A stretch of 64,000 bases of DNA from the NCBI GenBank assembly GCA_014695325.1, contig JACJNZ010000055.1, forward strand, positions 1 to 64,000, given 5' to 3'. Below are positions 38,449 to 47,755 of this stretch, piece by piece. The notes under the pieces were generated by a model that saw only the letters and a program-made list of their open reading frames with translations, was not told the origin of the DNA and did no database searches. The first letter of the stretch is position 1, and each line of letters starts with the position of its first letter. Source of the stretch: Cyanobacteria bacterium FACHB-502. GTDB taxonomy: Bacteria > Cyanobacteriota > Cyanobacteriia > Elainellales > Elainellaceae. A program made the translations under genes and the position numbers.

Positions 38449-38726
38449 TGCTCACCTCAATGCTCGATCGCCACAGGACAAAATGAATGCTCAAATATCG
38501 TCACGTTCACCCACCTACACTCAAATCCTGCCAGTCTATTTCATATTCTTTTCCTAAGGGAAATTATTGCTGGATGCCCAGCCCACTTCAAGCAGCCCGC
38601 TAGATGTTGCGTAGAGGATGCCCTTTCGATCAAGATGTGGTGATATTATGCAGACAAACTGCCAAGAAAGCTAGAGAGCGATTGTTCTGATTCCACCCCT
38701 CACCGTCTCATTCCCTCACTCATCCC

Positions 38727-39743
38727 CTAATCCACCCGCTCGAGCTGCCAAAGAATCTGATTTCCCTCCCGCCGCACTCGCGAAACAACCCAATTGCGCC
38801 ACACCCAGTTATCGCCGCGACTGGTCACTGCGCTCGCGTTCACATCCATTAGGTCTGCCAGCTCGGAACTGGTAATCAAGTAGCCCTGCTGAGCAATTTC
38901 GTCTGCCATTCGCAGCGTTTCGACTAGGCCTCGCAACATCGAGACCCGGACTTCACGCGGCAGGTCTGACCCCTCAGTCAGCGCAGATGAGTTGGTGGAA
39001 TCTACCATAGTTAAGTCTGAAGTTAAGTTTGATCCGGCTTGATCCGCGATCGAAAACTCGTGGGGTTGTCTGTGCGGTTGAGAGGATTGTATCGCTTCCT
39101 TCTGAGTCTGGTCAGTATTTACCGTAGCGAGATTGAGTATAGCTGGAGCTGTTGAACCGTTTTCTGGAGAAATGCGGCTCTGTGGCTCCCACTCAACAGG
39201 ATCCCGCTCACTGGAACCCTGATTACCAGAACCCCGATCACTGGGACTCGGCGTCTTTTGGCTCAAGGCGGGAGTTTGTCCCAGCGAAAAGGCACGGGCG
39301 ATCGTATCACACCGTTCGTTGCCTTCGTTGCCCGAATGTCCGCGCACGTACTGCCACTTAAAAGCCGGAATCTGCTGCACTGCTTTTTGATTGAGCTGAT
39401 CGAGCAGTTCCCAGAGATCCTGATTCAGAACGGGCTTTCCCGCAGAAGTTTTCCAGCCTTTGCGCTTCCAGCCGCTAACCCACTTGGTAATGCCGTTTTT
39501 GACATACTCGCTGTCGGTGTAGAGCGTCACAGATTCGGTCTGCGGGGAATTGAGCAAGTATTCCAGGGCTGCGATCGCCGCCTGCATTTCCATCCGGTTG
39601 TTGGTCGTTTGGCGATCGGCTCCGCCTAGCTCATACACCGAACCGTCGTCATAATAAATCACCGTGCCCCAGCCTCCTGGTCCTGGATTGCCAGAACAGG
39701 CTCCATCGGTATAAATACGCTGAATATTGGGTTGAGCAGTCAT
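38727..39743 (-). CDS. rnhA: ribonuclease HI with an extra C-terminal domain
   Basis: The N-terminal 155 residues are a complete RNase HI that removes RNA from RNA-DNA hybrids: YTDGACSGNPGPGGWG, NNRMEMQAAI, LYTDSEYVKNGITKW and the late HSGNEGNERCD. A low-complexity linker (about 160-255, Ser/Gln/Pro/Asn-rich) leads to a conserved C-terminal domain of about 75 residues (REVRVSMLRGLVETLRMADEI ... SSELADLMDVNASAVTSRG) that looks like a winged-helix DNA-binding fold. Standard RNase HI has about 155 residues; this one has 338. Confidence 0.92.
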   Translation of the reverse strand: MTAQPNIQRIYTDGACSGNPGPGGWGTVIYYDDGSVYELGGADRQTTNNRMEMQAAIAALEYLLNSPQTESVTLYTDSEYVKNGITKWVSGWKRKGWKTSAGKPVLNQDLWELLDQLNQKAVQQIPAFKWQYVRGHSGNEGNERCDTIARAFSLGQTPALSQKTPSPSDRGSGNQGSSERDPVEWEPQSRISPENGSTAPAILNLATVNTDQTQKEAIQSSQPHRQPHEFSIADQAGSNLTSDLTMVDSTNSSALTEGSDLPREVRVSMLRGLVETLRMADEIAQQGYLITSSELADLMDVNASAVTSRGDNWVWRNWVVSRVRREGNQILWQLERVD

Positions 39744-39812
39744 GGAGGAAAAGGCATCGATTACAGCAGCTTATTAATATACCGTGCAAGTCGATCAGTG
39801 GATAAAAATCAG

Positions 39813-41048
39813 CTAAGCCTGGAGAAGTTCCCAGCAGTCCCGTGCGATCGTCCAATCTTCCTGCGTGTGGATCACCCAGACGGGAATTGCCGAATCAGGG
39901 GCAGAAATCAAGGCGTCTTCCGAAGAAACCGTTTGAGCCGGATCAAGCTTTACGCCTAGCCAGGTTAACGGCTCACAAGCAGCCGATCGCACCAGGGCAG
40001 AATTTTCGCCCACACCGCCCGTAAACACCAGTGCGTCCAGTCCTCCCAGGCTCATCAGCATTCCCCCAATTTCTCTTCGGAGCCGATGCAGATAAATGTC
40101 GAGTGCCAGCCGAGCCCGGTAGCTTCGCTGTTCCCCGGAGGGGTCATCGTTCCCAGATTCGATTGCCTGCATGACCGCTCGCATATCGTTAGATACGCCG
40201 GAAATGCCCAGCAGTCCTGATTCTTTATTGAGCAATTGATCGAGGCGATCGGCGGTGTAGCCCTCTTGTCGCATGAGATAAATCAAAATACTGGGGTCAA
40301 CACTGCCTGAGCGTGTGCCCATCATTAATCCATCCAGGGGAGTGAAGCCCATTGTCGTATCAATGCTGCGCCCGTTTTGAATCGCAGCCAGCGAGCAGCC
40401 GTTGCCCAGGTGACAGGTAATCAGCTTTAGTTCGCTCAGATCTCGCGCCATCAAGTCCGCCGTGCGCTGGGCGCAGTAGCGGTGGCTCGTGCCGTGAAAC
40501 CCATAACGACGAATTCCTTTTTTGATCCAGTCATAGGAACCGGGATAGATCGCGGCGGCATCGGGCATCTGGGCATGAAAGGCAGTGTCAAAGACAGCAA
40601 CCTGCGGCACATCGCCTAAGATTTGCTCGATCGCCTCAATACCTTCTAAGTTGGCAGGATTGTGAACGGGCGCAAGGGTTGAGAGCCGATCGATAGTGGC
40701 TTTGACCTCCGACGTGATCCGGATGCTTGTGTGATAGTCCTTGCCACCATGAACCACCCGATGCCCGACAACCTGAACTTCTTGCGGATTGGCAATCACC
40801 TGCGTTGCCCCTGTCCAGAGGGTTTCCAGCAGACGGTTTATCACCTGAGCCCGGGGCGAAGCGGGTAATTCTGCTTTTACCTTGCCGCCTTCAGTCGTGA
40901 CGCTTAGTTCTGCCACGTTGGGCTGATGCGTCCAGTCAATCTTTGCCTCCCAGAGCGGATTTGGGGGCTGTGTCGGCAGCAAATCGCCAATCTCATAAAG
41001 ACAGCTTTTCTGGCTACTCGATCCGGCATTCATCACCAGAATCTTCAT
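39813..41048 (-). CDS. ackA: acetate kinase
   Basis: Interconverts acetyl phosphate + ADP and acetate + ATP in fermentation and acetate use (411 residues). Motifs are MNAGSSSQK at the N-terminus, HRVVHGG, FDTAFHAQMP, RRYGFHGTSH, HLGNGCSLAAIQNG, DGLMMGTRSGSVDP and FTGGVGENS. ATG 41048 matches the family start (MKILVMNAGSSS) better than an in-frame GTG at 41084. No pta gene is next to it. Confidence 0.96.
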   Translation of the reverse strand: MKILVMNAGSSSQKSCLYEIGDLLPTQPPNPLWEAKIDWTHQPNVAELSVTTEGGKVKAELPASPRAQVINRLLETLWTGATQVIANPQEVQVVGHRVVHGGKDYHTSIRITSEVKATIDRLSTLAPVHNPANLEGIEAIEQILGDVPQVAVFDTAFHAQMPDAAAIYPGSYDWIKKGIRRYGFHGTSHRYCAQRTADLMARDLSELKLITCHLGNGCSLAAIQNGRSIDTTMGFTPLDGLMMGTRSGSVDPSILIYLMRQEGYTADRLDQLLNKESGLLGISGVSNDMRAVMQAIESGNDDPSGEQRSYRARLALDIYLHRLRREIGGMLMSLGGLDALVFTGGVGENSALVRSAACEPLTWLGVKLDPAQTVSSEDALISAPDSAIPVWVIHTQEDWTIARDCWELLQA

Positions 41049-41177
41049 CAGCTCACATCCTGTGCGGTCAGAAATGATCACCAATGTTAACTATTACTGC
41101 AATTCTTCGATATAGCGTCCCGTTTTTTGGTAAAACTCCGAAACAAGCGATCGTTAATAATCAAAGGAGACAAACCC

Positions 41178-41438
41178 TTGTTTACTGCTCTCATCGCTGA
41201 TGTTGTTGCAAGACTACCTGAGTGGACTCCCACCGTTGGTTTAATCATGCTTGCCTGTAACCTGGTTGCTCTGGCGATCGGGAAGGTGGGCATCCGCTAT
41301 CCCAAAGTGGGACCCGGAATTCCCATTCTGTCAGATACGCTGGGTCTGAGTGCAGCAGCAATCCTGGCAGCGACCAGCTTTGGTCATATTATCGGTACAG
41401 GCGTCATCCTGGGCTTGACAAACGCTGGCGTGATTTAA
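41178..41438 (+). CDS. psaK: photosystem I reaction centre subunit X (PsaK)
   Basis: Two-helix photosystem I subunit (86 residues) at the edge of the complex. Helix 1 is VGLIMLACNLVALAIGKVGI; after a loop with PKVGPGIPI, helix 2 is LSAAAILAATSFGHIIGTGVILG. The start is judged to be TTG 41178 because AAGGAGA (41164-41170) sits seven bases before it and the length then matches PsaK. An upstream ATG in frame (41127) would place the ribosome site inside the gene. A strong terminator follows. Confidence 0.93.
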   Translation: MFTALIADVVARLPEWTPTVGLIMLACNLVALAIGKVGIRYPKVGPGIPILSDTLGLSAAAILAATSFGHIIGTGVILGLTNAGVI

Positions 41439-41932
41439 CCCAAATTTTGCTGTAATTCGTTTTATCGAACAGTTCTCTTTTTTGCTTTTATTCCGCTTAA
41501 GGCGATCGGTCAGGGTTAACTCCCTGACTTTTTTGTTGGTTCTTATCTGTTAGTTCTTATTAAAAATGTTAATTCTGGGGACTAGACCACTTGCACGAAT
41601 GCGGCCCTCGCCTTAAATTCCTCTTCCAGAACGTAGAAAGACTTGAACCTTACTGAGGCTCTTTTGTCTTGCTCCCCTTCGCTCTCGGTGAGAGAAAGAG
41701 TTAAGGGATGAGGGGAAGCTTGGATTCTTGCAGGAGACATCATGATCAATCGTGCTCATCACCACGAATGAAACGCAATTTTCATAGGAGGGCTATTGTC
41801 TCAGCCTGGCAATCAAGCTGCGATAATTCTGCCTCGATCGCCGCTTAGAAGGCAAACCCTCGCGCATGAGACTATAACACTGCTGAAAGGACTCTGCTGA
41901 AAAAAGCAGGCGGTTTTGGTGAAGTTCGCAAG
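41439..41932. other. intergenic region downstream of psaK
   Basis: A convergent spacer of 494 bases. It contains the psaK terminator, then a region of no recognisable content around 41570-41930. No ORF is convincing. Confidence 0.6.
41509..41534 (+). terminator. psaK terminator
   Basis: gtcaggg-ttaact-ccctgac followed by six T: a perfect 7-bp stem, 71 bases after the psaK stop. Confidence 0.85.
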
Positions 41933-43060
41933 TTATTGGAGACTGTCCTTTAGGGCGTAAACAATCTGATCCTGCTGGAGCGGTGAAAGTTCTGGAAACA
42001 TTGGCAGAGACAGCACTTCCTGCGCCATTTGTTCAGAAACGGGCAATTGACCCGGCTGATAGCCGAGCGACGCATAAACGGGCTGCAAATGCAGGGGCAT
42101 CGGATAGTAGATCATGGAGCTGACCTGCTGCTCCTGAAGACGTTGCCGCACTCGATCGCGCTCATCAGACAACTTGCCCTTGCTGAGCACCCGAATGGTG
42201 TACTGATTCCAAACCGAGGTTCCGCCTGCGATCGTTTGAGGCGACTGGATACCGGGGAGGGGCTGAAGCAGTTGGGTATAGCGATCGGCGATCGTCTGAC
42301 GCTGGGCATTCCACTGATTGAGATAGCGCAGTTTAATCAGCAAAATGGTTGCCTGTACTGCATCAAGGCGGCTGTTCACGCCAACTTCTTCGTAGCGATA
42401 TCGCTGATATTGTCCGTGGTCACGCAGAATTCGCACCCGGCTAGCGATCGTCGGATCGTTTGTTGTAATGGCTCCCCCATCGCCGCAGGCTCCCAGATTC
42501 TTAGTTGGGAAAAAGCTAAAGCAGCCCACATGACCGATACTGCCAACTTTTGCCCCATTCCACTCTGCCCCGGTGGATTGAGCGCAGTCTTCAATCACAG
42601 AGAGGTGGTGCTTTTGGGCGATTTCCATTACCCGCGTCATATCCACAGGCTGACCAAACAGATGTACCGGGATAATGGCTTTGGTGCGATCGGTAATTGC
42701 GGCTTCTACCTGATCGAGATTCAGATTAAACGTTGCCGCATCGATGTCCACAAAAACGGGCGTTGCGCCCACTGCGCTCACTGTTTCAGCCGTAGCAACG
42801 AAGGTAAACGGCGTGGTAATGACTTCATCCCCTGCGCCAATATCGAGCGATCGGAGTGCGAGATAAAGCGCATCGGTTCCAGAATTGCAGGTAATGCCGT
42901 GAGCCGTACCAACAAACTGCGCGAACTGCTGCTCAAACTGCTCCACCGGACTGCCGCCAATATATCGCCCAGATGCGAGAACTTCTAGGACAGCAGCACC
43001 CACTTCTTCGCCAATCAGCTTGTATTGCTCAGTTAAATCAAATGGGGGAATCGAATTCAC
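41933..43060 (-). CDS. DegT/DnrJ/EryC1/StrS family aminotransferase
   Basis: PLP-dependent sugar aminotransferase (375 residues). The PLP lysine lies in FSFFPTKNLGACGDGGAI (about 185-200). Other family signatures are GTDALYLALRSLDIGAGDEVI, ALIPVHLFGQP-like IPVHLFGQPVDM, and DHGQYQRYRYEEVGVNSRLD. Such enzymes aminate keto-sugars for cell-surface glycans, and the substrate cannot be told here. The start is GTG. There are no other sugar-pathway genes alongside; gmd is 11 kb away. Confidence 0.92.
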   Translation of the reverse strand: MNSIPPFDLTEQYKLIGEEVGAAVLEVLASGRYIGGSPVEQFEQQFAQFVGTAHGITCNSGTDALYLALRSLDIGAGDEVITTPFTFVATAETVSAVGATPVFVDIDAATFNLNLDQVEAAITDRTKAIIPVHLFGQPVDMTRVMEIAQKHHLSVIEDCAQSTGAEWNGAKVGSIGHVGCFSFFPTKNLGACGDGGAITTNDPTIASRVRILRDHGQYQRYRYEEVGVNSRLDAVQATILLIKLRYLNQWNAQRQTIADRYTQLLQPLPGIQSPQTIAGGTSVWNQYTIRVLSKGKLSDERDRVRQRLQEQQVSSMIYYPMPLHLQPVYASLGYQPGQLPVSEQMAQEVLSLPMFPELSPLQQDQIVYALKDSLQ

Positions 43061-43299
43061 TTGCGTTTACCGGGTTTTTAAGTCGAAATGCGATTTAGCT
43101 AAACAGGACTATCTTGCCTTATCTGGCTCGCGATCGGAAGAGACGCACTTTCGTAAAAAGGATGGTTAAAGAGGTTTGAAACAGATAGCGTGCCCAAAAC
43201 TGCTTCCTGCCCCCAATTCTGGAGGGAACCGAGCCAATCACGCTCACGTTCAAAGTCCTCCAAAGTTGGGGGATTTAGAGGGCAATAGTAGGATTGCCA

Positions 43300-43343
43300 C
43301 GCCTTAAACCACCTAGAGACACGCCGCAAACCACTTAGAGAGA
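43300..43343. repeat. 22-bp imperfect tandem duplication beside the amidase stop
   Basis: Two copies beginning cgcc and containing aaaccac(c/t)tagaga lie at 43300-43321 and 43322-43343, ending two bases from the amidase stop codon. Confidence 0.75.
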
Positions 43344-43345
43344 GT

Positions 43346-45238
43346 CTATGGAGTCGAACTCCGAGCATCAATCCAAGCCTGAATTCCATCTGCCAGCGCG
43401 TCAGCAAGCCGCTCCTGCTCCTGGGGATCGGTGATCCACTCAAACTCATCTGGATTAATCATAAAGCCCAGTTCGAGGAGGACAGTTGGGGAAACGGTGG
43501 GTCGAGTCAGAGCCAGATTGTTCCAGAAAGTGCCGTAGGAAGGGCGATCGAGCTTTTCTACCAGGTAATCGTGCAGAAATACCGCCAGGTCGTGGGACTG
43601 CGGGTTGTACCAGAAGGTGCCAACGCCCGCTGTGTTTTCTGCGTCTCCGTTATCGGGCAGCGCGTTGTAGTGGATGCTGAGCGCGATCGTCGGTTCTTGT
43701 GCATCAATAAAATCCATACGCGGACGCAAATCCAGATCGATATCGGCTTCTCGCGTCATAGAAACCCTTGCCCCTCTCGCTTCGAGCCGATCGCGTAGCA
43801 GGTTAGACACCACCAGAACCGCATCTTTTTCGGGGTAGCCCGTTGGACCTCGCGATCCCAGATCTTCGGGCCCGCCATGTCCGGGATCAAGGACAATCGA
43901 AACACCTTCTAGCTCTCGTCCCGTTCTCGTCGGCGGATGCCGGAATGCCAGAATCAGGGTGGTTCCCTCATAGCGCATCCGGTAGCCCCACTGCTGGTCT
44001 GACTTCAGATGAAAAACGTATTGCACCTGATTGGGGCTGGGCTGTTGCCAATCCATTCGCCGAATCACGGGATCATTGTCCATATAGATCGTGTCGGTCT
44101 GGGCAGTAGTGTTGTACAGGTTCAAGGTGAAGGTGCGATCGTCCTCTTGTACGCTCAAGGGCACGGCAACCTGGAGGGGAAACAGCACTTCTGTCCAGTC
44201 TCCGGCTTCACGCGATCGAATGCTGCGAATCAGGCTTTGGGGCGGCATCGCGTTGGCAATTACTTGAGTTTCGGAAGCGCGAATCCAGGCTCCGTAGTCT
44301 AACCGCAGCCATTCTCCAGTGCGGGCGGTAACGGAGGCTCTGGTTCCTTTCGGGAGGGGAGTCAGGCGCGAATAGTCAGTGCTAGGTCCGGTGCGGGCGG
44401 CTCCCGGATCAGCAGTCACTTCCACCACTTGAAGCTGATTCGGCGAGAGCAGTTCCACTTTGCCGCTGCCTTGTTGAGTTACGGTTTGCCCGTTCAAGCT
44501 GAGGCGAAAAGTGGGAAAGCCCAAATCCTCAGTTCCACGCGCAGGCGCGAGCATAAAACCGCTTTGAATCGCATTCCCATCGCTTAACCTCGGCTGAAGT
44601 TCAGACGGAAACGTGGTGCAGCCCTCATAGGCGATCGCCTCTGACATTGCATTCGATGAAGTCGGCTGGTTTTGCAGCGTCAGAACGGCAGCATTGGGCG
44701 GCAAACTAACCGCATTGGGCTGAGGCAACAGCGGGAGCGATCGATCCTTTAGCGTCACCGAAACAGTCGCATTCGCAGGCGCGATCGCACTAAAGCAAAT
44801 CGGCTCATTAGGCAGGCGAGCAATATTTTCCGCAGGGGAGAGCGACCCTTCTGCAAAAGCAGTTCCCACAGGAGCAGGCGGCTGGCCAGACGTGCGAATG
44901 ACACGCAAGGTCAGCGTTTGGGAGCTAGCCTGGAGCGTGAAAACATTCTCTCCTATCTGAAGCGGAAAGCTGGGCGCAAAATGTCCTGCCGCACTGCGAT
45001 CGATTGTTTGTCCGTTGACCATAACCGTCTCGCTTGCCGGAGCCGTGCCGATAAGAAAGATGCGATCGGAAGTGGTTTCGTGCTGGTCAGGTGGATAGAC
45101 CACCGAAAGCGGCTGTTCTGCACTGGCGGGCTGTTCTGCTCTAGCACTATCTACAAGAAATGTCATGCCGATCGCTATCCCAAATCCAATAGCTCCAACA
45201 CCGATCAAGCGGCGGAAATTGCTCATGCGGTTGCTCAT
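43346..45238 (-). CDS. N-acetylmuramoyl-L-alanine amidase, secreted
   Basis: Cell-wall amidase of 630 residues from ATG 45238 (an in-frame start 18 bases earlier is possible). A signal peptide (RRLIGVGAIGFGIAIGMTFLVDSARA) is followed by beta-rich sections with Ig-like/AMIN-like features and an SH3-like segment (TDYSRLTPLPKGTRASVTARTGEW, quoted in part, about 290). The C-terminal Amidase_3 domain has IVLDPGHGGPEDLGS, the zinc-ligand Glu in GYPEKDAVL, IALSIHYNALPD and VLLELGFMINPDE. It cleaves between MurNAc and L-Ala in the periplasm, as in septum or junction remodelling. Confidence 0.93.
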   Translation of the reverse strand: MSNRMSNFRRLIGVGAIGFGIAIGMTFLVDSARAEQPASAEQPLSVVYPPDQHETTSDRIFLIGTAPASETVMVNGQTIDRSAAGHFAPSFPLQIGENVFTLQASSQTLTLRVIRTSGQPPAPVGTAFAEGSLSPAENIARLPNEPICFSAIAPANATVSVTLKDRSLPLLPQPNAVSLPPNAAVLTLQNQPTSSNAMSEAIAYEGCTTFPSELQPRLSDGNAIQSGFMLAPARGTEDLGFPTFRLSLNGQTVTQQGSGKVELLSPNQLQVVEVTADPGAARTGPSTDYSRLTPLPKGTRASVTARTGEWLRLDYGAWIRASETQVIANAMPPQSLIRSIRSREAGDWTEVLFPLQVAVPLSVQEDDRTFTLNLYNTTAQTDTIYMDNDPVIRRMDWQQPSPNQVQYVFHLKSDQQWGYRMRYEGTTLILAFRHPPTRTGRELEGVSIVLDPGHGGPEDLGSRGPTGYPEKDAVLVVSNLLRDRLEARGARVSMTREADIDLDLRPRMDFIDAQEPTIALSIHYNALPDNGDAENTAGVGTFWYNPQSHDLAVFLHDYLVEKLDRPSYGTFWNNLALTRPTVSPTVLLELGFMINPDEFEWITDPQEQERLADALADGIQAWIDARSSTP

Positions 45239-45472
45239 GCGAAAAACGAGAAACAAAACCTGACTTCAAAATCATCCCTTATCCTATCGAACTCAGGACG
45301 CTTATCCCGCAGAAGCCGTTCCCAGTTGCAGCCCAAACCGTCAAAGGCTCAGTCAGCCCAACATCGAGCTAAAGAATCTCTAATAACAATGCGGCGATCT
45401 CAGAATAAATGCCTACAATGAAGACAGTTAGACTAAGTACATATACACATTGCAGTTAAGCGAGCACTGGTT

Positions 45473-45799
45473 ATGACAATGAGCGGCGAGACGCAAAATG
45501 CTGGAAGCCTTTCCGAGCGGGAACTCCAAATCGTTGAGCTGGTCGCGGCTGGTTTAACTAACCAGGAAATCGCTGCAAAGCTTGACATTAGCAAACGCAC
45601 CGTAGACAACCATATCAGCAACATCCTGACCAAGACCGCAACCGGAAATCGAGTGGCACTGGTGCGCTGGGCATTGCAGTGGGGCAAAGTCTGCATTGAC
45701 GAAGTTAACTGCTGTACGCTACCGATCGCCAGAGACGCGCTCCCGCCTGCCACAGAGATGCCTGAAGAAGAAATAATGGCTACCGAAGATTTGCTCTAA
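45473..45799 (+). CDS. small LuxR-type regulator, PedR-like
   Basis: A 108-residue protein that is almost only a LuxR-type helix-turn-helix (LSERELQIVELVAAGLTN at 13-30; ISKRTVDNHISNILTKT at 39-55), with no receiver domain. Size, the domain alone and Cys74/80/81 (VCIDEVNCC) recall PedR of Synechocystis, a photosynthetic-electron-transport regulator controlled by thioredoxin through a cysteine. If correct, it switches genes during high light. The C-terminal tail (83-108) is longer than I expect. The identification is by resemblance. Confidence 0.75.
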   Translation: MTMSGETQNAGSLSERELQIVELVAAGLTNQEIAAKLDISKRTVDNHISNILTKTATGNRVALVRWALQWGKVCIDEVNCCTLPIARDALPPATEMPEEEIMATEDLL

Positions 45800-45833
45800 C
45801 CGACTCCATCTTTTCGCTTTCTGAAAACCTTTC

Positions 45834-45893
45834 GTATCCCGAAAGTTTGTATCCCAGAAATCTGTATCTTAGAAAACACAGTGTCAGAAACCT
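45834..45893. repeat. four-copy degenerate 15-bp tandem repeat
   Basis: Units gtatcccgaaagttt, gtatcccagaaatct, gtatcttagaaaaca and cagtgtcagaaacct run head to tail just after the PedR-like gene. Confidence 0.75.
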
Positions 45894-45949
45894 GTGAAAG
45901 AATGGGTAATACCTGCACAAACCCATGCCCCCTCACCGAAACTGCTTGA

Positions 45950-46222
45950 ATGAATGCCTCTTTAACTCCTGTTCGACTGGTTTGTCCCCAGTTACCGCTT
46001 GCAGTCTACTGCGAAGTTGCTGCCCACCTGAGACAGGTTGATGGGGTTGAAGCAGACTTGCTGCCGCAAACTTCTCAACAGTTCAGCTATCAAGAAAGTC
46101 AGGTCGGCGGACTCTGGCTCCGCTACACCTCAGCCGCAAATACAACTGCTCAGCAGCGCGTCGAGCAAATTCTGCGCTACTATGCCGATCGCTTTGGAGG
46201 GTGGGAACGGCTGAATTCCTAG
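45950..46222 (+). CDS. conserved cyanobacterial protein of unknown function
   Basis: A 90-residue protein with an alternating strand-helix pattern: VRLVCPQLPLAVYCEVAAHLRQVDGV, then FSYQESQVGGLWLRY, and a C-terminal helix QRVEQILRYYADRFGGW. It resembles short proteins seen next to hisS in other cyanobacteria. No catalytic motif. hisS begins 125 bases downstream on the same strand. Confidence 0.7.
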   Translation: MNASLTPVRLVCPQLPLAVYCEVAAHLRQVDGVEADLLPQTSQQFSYQESQVGGLWLRYTSAANTTAQQRVEQILRYYADRFGGWERLNS

Positions 46223-46347
46223 AGGGTGGGGCGATCACCTGCCGCACGAGTTGAGCTAAGATTTATTGCTTGGGAATTGATGCAAAAGCGATGCAAAACA
46301 GTTTCCCCTGCGCGGTAATCGCCTTTTTCACTCTCTAGATCTGATCC

Positions 46348-47634
46348 ATGAGCGGAATTCAAGCCATTAAGGGAACACGCGACATCCTGCCCGATGAGGT
46401 GGGCTACTGGCAGTGGGTTGAGTCCGTTGCCCGGACAATTCTTAGCCGCGCCGCCTATCGAGAAATTCGCACCCCTATCTTTGAGCAGACCGATTTGTTT
46501 GAGCGCGGAATCGGGGAAGCCACCGACGTGGTCGGCAAGGAAATGTACACCTTCCTTGATAAAGGCGATCGATCGATCACGCTGCGCCCTGAAGGCACTG
46601 CTGGAGCCGTGCGGGCATACATCCAGCGTAGCCTCTATGCCCAGGGAGAAACTCAGCGGCTCTGGTACACCGGACCCATGTTTCGCTACGAGCAGCCCCA
46701 GGAAGGACGGCAGCGACAGTTTCACCAGCTTGGGATCGAATCAATCGGCAGTGCTGATCCCCGTGCCGATGTGGAAGTGATTGCGCTGGCGATCGACATT
46801 CTCAAAACCCTGGGTTTAGACAACCTGCGCCTGGATTTGAACTCAGTCGGAGATCCAGACGATCGCCGCCAGTATCGCGAAGCACTCATCAACTATCTCA
46901 TGCCCTATCAGGCAGACCTGGATACCGATTCCCAAAACCGCCTGGAGCGAAATCCCCTCAGAATCCTCGACAGCAAAGACCCCAAAACAAAGCAAATTGT
47001 CCAGGACGCGCCTAAAATCTGGGATCACTTTTCGCCAGACTCCCAGCAGCGATTTGAACAGGTGCAGCAGCAGCTAACGGATTTGGGCATCGCCTATCGG
47101 CTGAATCACTGCCTAGTGCGCGGTTTAGACTACTACACCCACATGGCATTTGAAATCATTGCCGACACGGGACTGGGGGCGCAAAATACAGTCTGCGGCG
47201 GCGGTCGCTACGACGGGCTGGTGAAAGAGCTGGGTGGACCCCAAACTCCGGCAGTCGGCTGGGCGATCGGCTTAGAACGGCTCATCATTCTGCTGCGACA
47301 GGCGACTGAGGCAGCTCCGGCAGCTCCGCTGGATTTTTATTTAGTATCAAGGGGCGATCGGGCAGAAGCTCAGGCAACCCAGCTTGCGCAGATGCTGCGG
47401 CATCAGGGCTTTTCAGTAGAGCTGGACTTAAGTGGCAGTGCGTTTGGCAAACAGCTGAAACGTGCCGATCGGAGCGGCGCAACTGCCTGTCTCGTTCTGG
47501 GTGATGCAGAAGCAGATAGTCAAACAGTGCAGCTTAAATGGCTGGCTTTGGGTCAGCAGGAAAAAATTACTCAAGCCGATCTCTCTACAAAGGCAGATGA
47601 GTTTCGGGAGCGGATTGCTCAAGCTAGGGCCTAG
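46348..47634 (+). CDS. hisS: histidyl-tRNA synthetase
   Basis: Class II aminoacyl-tRNA synthetase (428 residues). The N-terminus IQAIKGTRDILPDE is typical. Motif 2 region is TLRPEGTAGAVRAYI ... YTGPMFRYEQPQEGRQRQFHQLGIE, the His-binding loop is LVRGLDYYT, and motif 3 is PAVGWAIGLERL. The C-terminal anticodon-binding domain begins near 325 (LDFYLVSRGDRAEA). Complete and ordinary. Confidence 0.97.
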   Translation: MSGIQAIKGTRDILPDEVGYWQWVESVARTILSRAAYREIRTPIFEQTDLFERGIGEATDVVGKEMYTFLDKGDRSITLRPEGTAGAVRAYIQRSLYAQGETQRLWYTGPMFRYEQPQEGRQRQFHQLGIESIGSADPRADVEVIALAIDILKTLGLDNLRLDLNSVGDPDDRRQYREALINYLMPYQADLDTDSQNRLERNPLRILDSKDPKTKQIVQDAPKIWDHFSPDSQQRFEQVQQQLTDLGIAYRLNHCLVRGLDYYTHMAFEIIADTGLGAQNTVCGGGRYDGLVKELGGPQTPAVGWAIGLERLIILLRQATEAAPAAPLDFYLVSRGDRAEAQATQLAQMLRHQGFSVELDLSGSAFGKQLKRADRSGATACLVLGDAEADSQTVQLKWLALGQQEKITQADLSTKADEFRERIAQARA

Positions 47635-47755
47635 CCAGTTCGGGAACCGACACATCTTGATTCCGGTCAATTTACCCACTGATTACAATCTGGAATCAGG
47701 TTTAAGATAGAATACCCCTGTGGTGTGAATGAGTAATAATTACTAGTCCAAGTTA

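Noticed and set aside
41085-41125. HLR1-type direct repeat before psaK
   Set aside because: GTTAACTA followed by TTACTGCA only loosely resembles the paired motif; too many mismatches.
43099-43449. 116-codon minus-strand frame after the DegT gene
   Set aside because: Runs 104 bases into the amidase gene in another frame, contains the tandem duplication, and has no recognisable features.
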